Below are positions 57,312 through 64,000 of a DNA stretch of 64,000 nucleotides, piece after piece. The position numbers and the translations under genes were made by a program. This DNA comes from Leptidea sinapis (Eukaryota > Arthropoda > Insecta > Lepidoptera > Pieridae). Under the pieces are notes generated by a model. It was given only the letters and a program-made list of their open reading frames with translations. It ran no database searches and had not been told where the DNA came from. The stretch is from positions 8,618,001 to 8,682,000 of the forward strand of contig NC_066275.1 in the NCBI RefSeq assembly GCF_905404315.1, written 5' to 3'. The stretch's first letter is position 1; each line of letters starts with the position of its first letter.

Positions 57312-58889
57312 TATTCTATAGTGGCGTCATACATAGCTTAAATAAAAGAAAATATAATAAACACCCAATGTCCTAACATTTTTACACAGAAGTCAGGCAA
57401 AACTTTTACAATAAAAACCCACCGACCTTATTTTGGGACATTGTTTTATCATTCTTATATTATTGAATTAAAAACACTTTTTAATTATGCGTGGAATTAA
57501 AATATAATATTTCCTTAATTGTTAGCAATACAATTCGGGTATGTAATGATTATAAAGATATGGAAAGATTCACTTAGGTACTTATCACCACGAGGTCTCC
57601 ACTCAGACGAGTCGAAACCTCAAAAAGACAAATACTTAGTTTTAAAATTACAAGTTGACGTTGTCAAAAGTAGAGATGTTTTTTGATGAAAGATTTTGAT
57701 TGGCGGGCTTATTTAAATAAATAAAAAATACTTAAATATAAGACCGCTGGGGTGCAATTTCATCACTTGAAAAACTACCTTGGGCCGAAATATCTACATA
57801 TTTTTGTCATTTAATTAGGTCATTGGGCCTTACGAGCATATTCCACAGTTAAATCTCTCGAGCTATCCATATCTACATGCTACAGAAAAGAGAATTTTCA
57901 GTATTGTAAGTCTGCCTCATAAAGTGGTAAATTTTGAACACTTTTGCTACTGAACCTGAAACTCGTTGCACAGTTACATTTGCAGTTACAGTCAGCTTTC
58001 AACTATACAAAATATAATAGGCCGAACAGTCATTGTGCCTCATTCTAAATAGTGGTCAATTTTGTGCGGTAATGCTCAGTCCACTCTATATATCTTTATA
58101 TGCTATAAAATCAACAGAAAGGATATTAGAATAGATAATAGGAAGCAATTTTGTAGAATTCAAAGCTATGAAAAAAGACAAAGTGGTATCGAGAGAAGTA
58201 TACTGAAAAATAAACAAATATAAAAAATCTTAGAATTAAGATAATAGTTATTGTGAAGCTCTGTATTACTCTAAAAACTAAAGTAGCCCTGGGCTGGTAG
58301 CATAGTTAACAAAATTCAATAATTCAAATCACGGGATATCAAGTTGGCAATAGCCACCAGGTATTAGAAAGAGGGGTCTACCATCAACCCGGAGTTCTAA
58401 TAATATTATACAAATTGATGGCTACAGTGAACAGGACCTTCCTTTCCCAAGAAGAGGCGGTCAATGTCTTTGAAAAATGATTGAAGAAAAAAACTACTTT
58501 GTTGTCCGTCCGTCCGACTGTCTGTCAAGACAGCCGTACCCTACCCTTTTTCTCGAGGACGCGTGGAGTTAGTTATAAACCTGAATTTAAAACGATATAC
58601 TGAAGTCTACGGTTTCTTGAAGTTGAACATAAAAAAAAGATACGATCGTTTATGCCGAAAGAACCTACCTATATTTGGACACTCTCGAGGTAATCAACAT
58701 TTAGAGGGTAGGTATATTCGGTTGACCTAAACCTATGAAATTTTGCAAGTTATACTGTATACTTGTAGTAAAGATAGAAGAATGAAAACAACAGATTTGT
58801 AATAAAATCATTGAAAAAACAGGGTCTTTATGCCAGTAACGGCAGTCTAGTCAAATTTTAAATTGACTTAACCGTGCCATGTATCATAT
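57312..58889. other. noncoding DNA with diverged repeats
   Basis: 57840-57970 and 58020-58110 resemble each other and 56240-56310. The stretch 58500-58560 has a GTCCGTCCGTCCGACTGTC tract. No gene. Confidence 0.4.
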
Positions 58890-59054
58890 CCAGTTAGGTC
58901 CTGCTGTCAATTTTATTTCATCTTCCCACCTTGTGTGCTGTCTTCTTCGTTTTCTTTTGCCATCTCTTGGGTACCATTCGGTGAGTCTTTTGCTCCATTT
59001 CCCCACTTTATCTCGCATCTTGTGCCCTGCCTATCTCCACTTTTGTTGATAATA
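58890..59054 (-). repeat. inverted 165-bp copy of a LINE tail
   Basis: The reverse complement of 59870-60034, differing by eye at very few positions (for example AGAGATGGC against AGAGAATGC). It starts and stops abruptly within the coding tail, so it is a partial copy of the right-hand element, not an independent 3' end. Confidence 0.9.
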
Positions 59055-59869
59055 TGAAAGGGCTTCATTAACATAAACTTACACAGATTTTTAATTATGT
59101 ACGGTAACCTCGGTGGGCGAGTGTAACTCACATTTGTCCGTTTTTTTTTGTAATAAGATACGTAATTGATATGTTTGTAAAATAATATTCTCAAGAAATA
59201 AACTAACAAACTAACACTCTAAAATAATTCCGTTCACTTTATACACCTAATATAATCTACACTCCTTCATCAACTGAGAGTAAGTAAGTAAGTAATTTTC
59301 CATTACGTTCATAATACAAGAGTAATAAATATAAATAACCACGTTTCTTTCATATTATCTAACTGAAGTTTCATTTGTACACAAAAGAAAAACTTTGCTC
59401 CGTGTAACCTATGCATTGCCATCTATCTTTTTCCACAAAAGCCGGACATTATTGTTCGGTCCAAACACTCCTAAATCTTCGCTGAAGTAATATATTTTCG
59501 TTTTGCACACTGCGGTAGGATACATAGACGCCAGTCAGTTTGTTCCGCTACTTTTCTGTGTTTACTAATGTTTTATACATTGCTCGTCTATTCAATGATT
59601 CTGTAGTGTCAGTGGAACTATTCGAGCGATGTAAAACGAAACGTATTTTCCTCTGTTTAAGACTCTATTTTCTTCAACCGTGAGCGGGTCGTTTACGACT
59701 GTTTGGAAAACTCTGATTTCAGAAATTGATGGCAGCGTATGTATCGATACAAACAGAGATTTACCGAATTATAGACTGTATTAAATATTTTGCTAAGATG
59801 CCGGTTAATTATTGACAATAAGATTTAAGATATCTAACACAATATAATTAACAGTAAATATATTATTAT
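59055..59869. other. 815-bp spacer between the inverted copies
   Basis: No gene or known repeat. It has a GTAAGTAAGTAAGTAA run at 59280-59295. The part 59440-59720 is GC-richer. Confidence 0.45.
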
Positions 59870-60210
59870 TATTATCAACAAAAGTGGAGATAGGCAGGGC
59901 ACAAGATGCGAGATAAAGTGGGGAAATGGAGCAAAAGACTCACCGAATGGTACCCAAGAGAATGCAAAAGAAAACGAAGAAGACAGCACACAAGGTGGGA
60001 AGATGAAATAAAATTGACAGCAGGACCTAACTGGAGAAGAGTTGCCCGAAACAGAAAAGAGTGGAAATCGTTGGAGGAGGCCTTTGCCAATCGGCACGCC
60101 GAACTAAGAGACATTTTATATTTTATACTTTTTAGCTTAAGATTATTAGTTATTCAAATTTTAATTAATTCAGAATTAAATGGCTTTATTATTATTATAA
60201 ATATATTATT
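59870..60210 (+). pseudogene. LINE C-terminal tail and 3' end
   Basis: An open frame from 59906 reads KVGKWSKRLTEWYPRECKRK, RRQHTRWEDEIKLTAGPNWR, RVARNRKEWKSLEEAFANRH, AELRDIL. This is a full LINE C-terminus of the W.DDI....G..W.R.A..R..W..LEEAF type, stronger than most tails here. The 3' UTR is short and ends in a TTATTATTATTATAA tract near 60185-60205. It is the source, or sister, of the inverted copy at 58890. No RT domain is present. Confidence 0.85.
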
Positions 60211-60939
60211 TGTGTCATAAACATTACAATTACATTAAAAGTTGGTCTCTGCATTCACAAATGTTAGTTACGTACAAATTACAAGTTCCGGTCCTATTTT
60301 GTGGATTTTTCCAGTAACAACTCAAGGTAAGTAAATCACGATGATGATGCATGGTGATCACCTTCCATCAAGTTGGAGGATATCTCCATAAGTGCAAAAT
60401 TAAAATAAGATTTAAAAAATTCACAGATTCACAATTTGTACAACGTTAGAAGTATGGGATTTTAAGCAGAAGTTAATGACTCAAATAAAAGCACAAAATA
60501 ATAACTGGTATCCAACATTGAACCCGACCCTATCATGTCATAGAAGTGTTGAGTTACGCTTAAAAATTGTTTATTCCGAGTATTATGTAATGGAGGCCCG
60601 TAATTTGAGAATGGGCCCAGTAAAGCAGCGTTAAAATATGTAAAGATTTTTATCTTTTCCGTAAAATGGCTTGGGAAAAAACATAAAGAAGGAGGTGTCA
60701 CCTGATCCCGACATGAGAGATTTACGGGACACTGTATGGCCTCTGCCTGAGGCCACAACACAAACTTATGGCACACAAAAATAATTTCAGTACAACATGT
60801 AACTTAGCTTGGTATCACATATTTTATTTCCAGTTATTCCTTGTTGTTATTTTTTTATTTTCATGCTCATGTTAAGACTCATACTCGGCCATTTTGAACC
60901 GACTTTAAAAAAAGGAAGTAAACGGGTTCTGTATATTTT
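60211..60939. other. noncoding DNA, partly repeat
   Basis: 60660-60780 (GAAGGAGGTGTCACCTGATC, ACACTGTATGGCCTCTGCCT) looks like a common repeat and explains the 104-codon minus frame. At 60897-60935 a CCGACTTTAAAAAAAGGAAG fragment precedes the SINE. Confidence 0.4.
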
Positions 60940-61140
60940 GACGACCCAAATAATACCTATTGTTGGTTAATGGTGCCAGTAACCCTGCTTACAGAGCTAG
61001 AGGTCCCCGGTTTGAATACCGGTAGGTATTGATATTTTTCCAAGTCATGTATGTTCATATGTATTTATGTTTGTTTTAGTATATCGTATTAAATATATAG
61101 TTTTCTTGCACCCATAATACTGTCATTGCTGAGGAGGTTG
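60940..61140 (+). mobile_element. tRNA-derived SINE, copy 2
   Basis: Opens GACGACCCAAATAATACC with a disrupted A box (about 20 extra bases). The B box region is CCCGGTTTGAATACCGG near 61006. The body is GTATTAAATATATAG then GCACCCATAATACTG. It is more decayed than the other two copies. Confidence 0.75.
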
Positions 61141-63556
61141 CAGGGTAGTCCTAACATAATTCTGCAAACCATTGCTAGTCATTATGATGCGCCAATTATA
61201 AAGGCATTTATGCGGCTTCATGTGCCTGTTTAATTATAATTATGCTAACATAATATAGGACATTGTAGTAACAATTATTATGGATTTTTTTTTCTCTGAA
61301 TTAAATTATTATTATTAATTATTTTCTTTTTAATTGTGATTATCTTAAATTTTTATCTGTAATTTAATTAGAATGAAATCAAACTCAACAATGTAATGTA
61401 ATTTAAGTTAATATTGTTTGTAAATCTATAGGTGAAATGCCTGAAAATAAATGATTTACTATTATTATTATAATACAAGCTATGCGTTGTTTGAGGAAAT
61501 ATAATTTGTATTATAATTTTTAATTTTATGTTTTTCTTATTTTATTCTGATGATGGAATCCATGCAGAATTCTAAAGAAATATCGTCGACTTTTAACAGC
61601 AATAATATAAGCATTTAGGAATATATAGGAAGTATCATTAATTGGTAGATTGGAGATGATGAAGAAGAACACGATATTGTGCTTGTCACGTTGACAGAAA
61701 GTACTGAATCTTTCAAATTGAAAGACAAAAATCTTAGTGCTTATACTCTATTGATTGGATGTATAAAAAAGAGATTTTTGAACTTAATGTGTGGTCGCTG
61801 TAAACTTTTTTTTTATTGTCTTACAGTCAAAGGTTCAGTACTCTAGCATAAGAAGAAGCCAGCTCTTCATAAGATTTTAAAAATAACAACTATAACATTC
61901 ATATCAATGTTTTTTTTGTTACAAATTGATAGAAGCAATTTGATAGGTATGAAATATACTTTTATAACAGTTATTTATTCTTATCGGTATGAAGAATGAA
62001 CTCAATTTTTATAATATCTGTTTTTTCCTTTAGCGACGTGAAAACTCAAGTACCTAAAGAAGAAAAAGTCCCTGAGAAAATTGGCACAAGTGGCTTTAGC
62101 TGCGTCGGGTGGAAGAGTGGGTTGTTTAAGCATACAGATGATATCTACAGATGCGGTTGATGTTTTTTGCCTAGATTATATTATCTCTGAGAGGAAAGAT
62201 ATTACATAACGATTGATTTTGTAAGACAAAACAATGTCTCATATGTAAATAGGAAAAGTTGTTGTGATAATAGAATAGAAATTATATTCATGTACCTAAT
62301 GATCGATTGTTAGTTGATCCACTCGGTGACAAATTTAAATAACTTATGCTTAATAGTTATTTGTAACAACTTTTTTTATTTTTATTTGTAAAATTATAAG
62401 TATTATGTTTATAACTAACTATTCTAACGACTGTGGTATATTTTTTCTTTTGTTCATATAACTCTGTTGGTGTAGACTAATTTAGCAAGAGTACAAGCCT
62501 CAGTGGTTTTTATTGCCTTGAAACCTCAATGTGAAATTTGTATTTTATTAATAAATAAACTAAAAAAAACAATTTTGAAACTAAAAATTATAAATTATTC
62601 AAAACAATCTTCTTTCTAAAATCTAAAAGTTGGTAAATTTTATCATTTATCTTATGTCTGTATTACTCGGGTTAATTCAAATATTTATCGAGTTGCTAGG
62701 AAATTATTAAAATTATAATTGCACTTTACTTAAAAATATTATTATTATTATAAGTTATATTTATTTTAGTTACAATGTAATTATAACCAAAGGAAATAGG
62801 AAATTTACTTGTTTTTTTTTGTCAATAGGTTTAGTACATTTTGATTCTGAAATTATGTAGCAATTGCTATCTGTTAGTATAAAAAACATAATACATAATA
62901 TGCACTTATTATGTTATAATCTACTTAACATTGATTAAGCCGTATACAATCATAAATAAGTTTATATATATATATGACAAAAAGCAATGCATATCTCTAC
63001 AATAAATGGCAATATTCGTGTCGATGTCATGGACTCAATGAGGCGGTTCTTTGAGAATAATCTTTGACAACTCGGTCGTCGAATGTTCGCCCAAAGATAG
63101 GACTTTCGCAAGATGTATTGCTGCTTACGAAAAATTTTCAACGGTCGTTGCTATCGGATTGGCCCCGAACGGAAAATAAGAGGGGACACAGACAGATAAA
63201 TGAGCACAATAAATATCCTATGAAAATAATACAGGTCAGCGATAGATCTTATCAATGGAGAGGAGATTGAGACGCCATTATCAATCTAAAACAAAACGAT
63301 TCCACATAAAATACTGAGAATTATGTTATTGTAGGCTTAGAGTTGTTTGTAATATAAAAAGTGCTTTTAATATAAGGTGCATTAGCGACCTAATACGAAT
63401 AGGCAATTTATATGATATTTACTACTACAGTCTCACTAAAAAAATTTTTGAACAAAACTGATTAGTTGCAGTATTATAAATATTTTTGTGTGTGATTTTA
63501 AACTATTTTAGCAATCAGTTTCTTTTATTTATTAGCTATTTAAAGTCATTTTATTT
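61141..63556. other. noncoding DNA
   Basis: A probable LINE 3' end lies at 61420-61475 (GGTGAAATGCCTGAAAATAA, then an ATTATTATTATTATAA tract). The 68-codon frame at 63064-63270 sits in a GC-richer patch but has no domain. Confidence 0.4.
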
Positions 63557-63765
63557 GACGACCCATATAGCCGAATGGTTAGTGACCCTGACTACTAGGC
63601 TAGAGGTCCCGGGTTCGAATCCCAGTAAATCATTTATATTATGTTGTATATGGATGTTTGTTTCCGAGTCATGGATGTTTATATGTATTTATGTATGCTT
63701 AAGTAACTTTACTGTATTAAACATATTGTTGTCTTGATATTATGTGTAAAAGTGTGCCAATATTA
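63557..63765 (+). mobile_element. tRNA-derived SINE, copy 3 (best promoter boxes)
   Basis: A box TAGCCGAATGG (63568-63578) and B box GGTTCGAATCC (63612-63622) both fit the pol III consensus perfectly, 33 bp apart, in a tRNA-like head GACGACCCATATAGCCGAAT. The body matches 15350-15430. About 40 bp around the GCACCCATAGTACTGGC block of copy 1 is deleted. The open frame at 63486-63737 is a shadow of it. Confidence 0.9.
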
Positions 63766-64000
63766 TTAATTAACAGTTTAAAATTACTGTCTATAATATC
63801 TAGTATAAAAATCAAGTATTATGAAACAGAACGATTGTTTATAAATTATGAATAATATTATGCTTATAAAAAACTACAGGGGATAAGACAAAAGGAAACA
63901 TCCCATTCAATTAATAATCCAAATCACATATAGCGAAACTCCGATTTTTCTTTGTAAATTTATTCCCGCGAGGAGGCTGGGTTTGGCCAGGGGTGGAAGT
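63766..64000. other. noncoding DNA
   Basis: Nothing recognised up to the end of the window. Confidence 0.4.

Noticed and set aside
60462..60776. 104-codon minus frame as a gene
   Set aside because: Covers what looks like a common repeat (GGCCTCTGCC block). No recognisable domain.
63557..63630. A tRNA gene
   Set aside because: A and B boxes are perfect, but no acceptor stem closes it and the body is shared with two other copies, so it is a SINE head.
1..64000. CRISPR arrays, operons, bacterial or organelle DNA
   Set aside because: No regularly spaced repeats with unique spacers, no compact coding. Composition and mobile elements are those of an insect nucleus.
1..64000. Integrated viral genes
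   Set aside because: No frame showed capsid, polymerase or envelope-like motifs. All recognisable RT pieces are of the non-LTR type.

Overview
This window looks like nuclear DNA of a lepidopteran (moth or butterfly). It is strongly AT-rich, has no bacterial-style gene packing, and carries many decayed transposable elements of the kinds that litter lepidopteran genomes: non-LTR retrotransposon 3' ends, a tRNA-headed SINE, small Helitrons with TC...CTAG ends at A/T sites, and terminal-inverted-repeat MITEs. I recognised these from memory of such sequences; no database search was run. No complete protein-coding gene is visible. Most open frames of 60-100 codons look like chance frames or retrotransposon debris.

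Host-gene signals are few. The best is at 13.0 kb on the plus strand: an insect-type initiator (TCAGTT) followed by a 77-bp coding first exon that starts like a THAP zinc finger (C-x4-C, then GVSYF) and ends in a canonical GTAAGT donor. A second plausible first exon lies at 33.7 kb on the plus strand: TCAGTC initiator, then a 43-codon frame with a GC-rich start and a GTGATT donor. Its family is unknown. GC-rich patches at 45.9-46.5 kb and 52.0-52.6 kb may be promoters or untranslated first exons. The later exons of these possible genes were not found.

Layout. 1-10 kb: mostly empty DNA with a MITE, a split SINE-like piece, a LINE C-terminal remnant (4.0-4.6 kb) and a LINE 3' end (7.0-7.3 kb). 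10.7-11.5 kb: LINE fragments. 13 kb: THAP first exon. 15.2-15.6 kb: a SINE nested inside another repeat. 17.1-19 kb: LINE tails, including a two-part inverted insertion. 20.4 and 25-27.6 kb: Helitrons and LINE tails. 31-34.7 kb: a dense repeat cluster around the second first-exon candidate. 35-53 kb: long AT-rich stretches with scattered elements, a compound palindromic MITE (43 kb), GC-rich patches and a Helitron (50.5 kb). 53-61 kb: a hammerhead-like ribozyme fold on the minus strand (53.2 kb), LINE tails, paired palindromes (56.3/56.96 kb) and a 165-bp nearly identical inverted duplication of a LINE tail (58.9/59.9 kb). 61-64 kb: two SINE copies.

Mobile-element relations. LINE family A (7.0, 22.6, 33.2, 56.6 kb) and family B (18, 23.7, 32.9, 34.6, 54.5 kb) share the style of their 3' ends. 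Family E (32.3, 38.4, 48.7, 53.5, 54.0 kb) encodes a C-terminus around YYSINDFLND. Several other LINE tails encode short basic C-termini ending near W..LEEA. The unexplained signals I rate highest are the hammerhead-like fold, the THAP exon, the inverted LINE insertion, the recent inverted duplication and the recurring short perfect hairpins.
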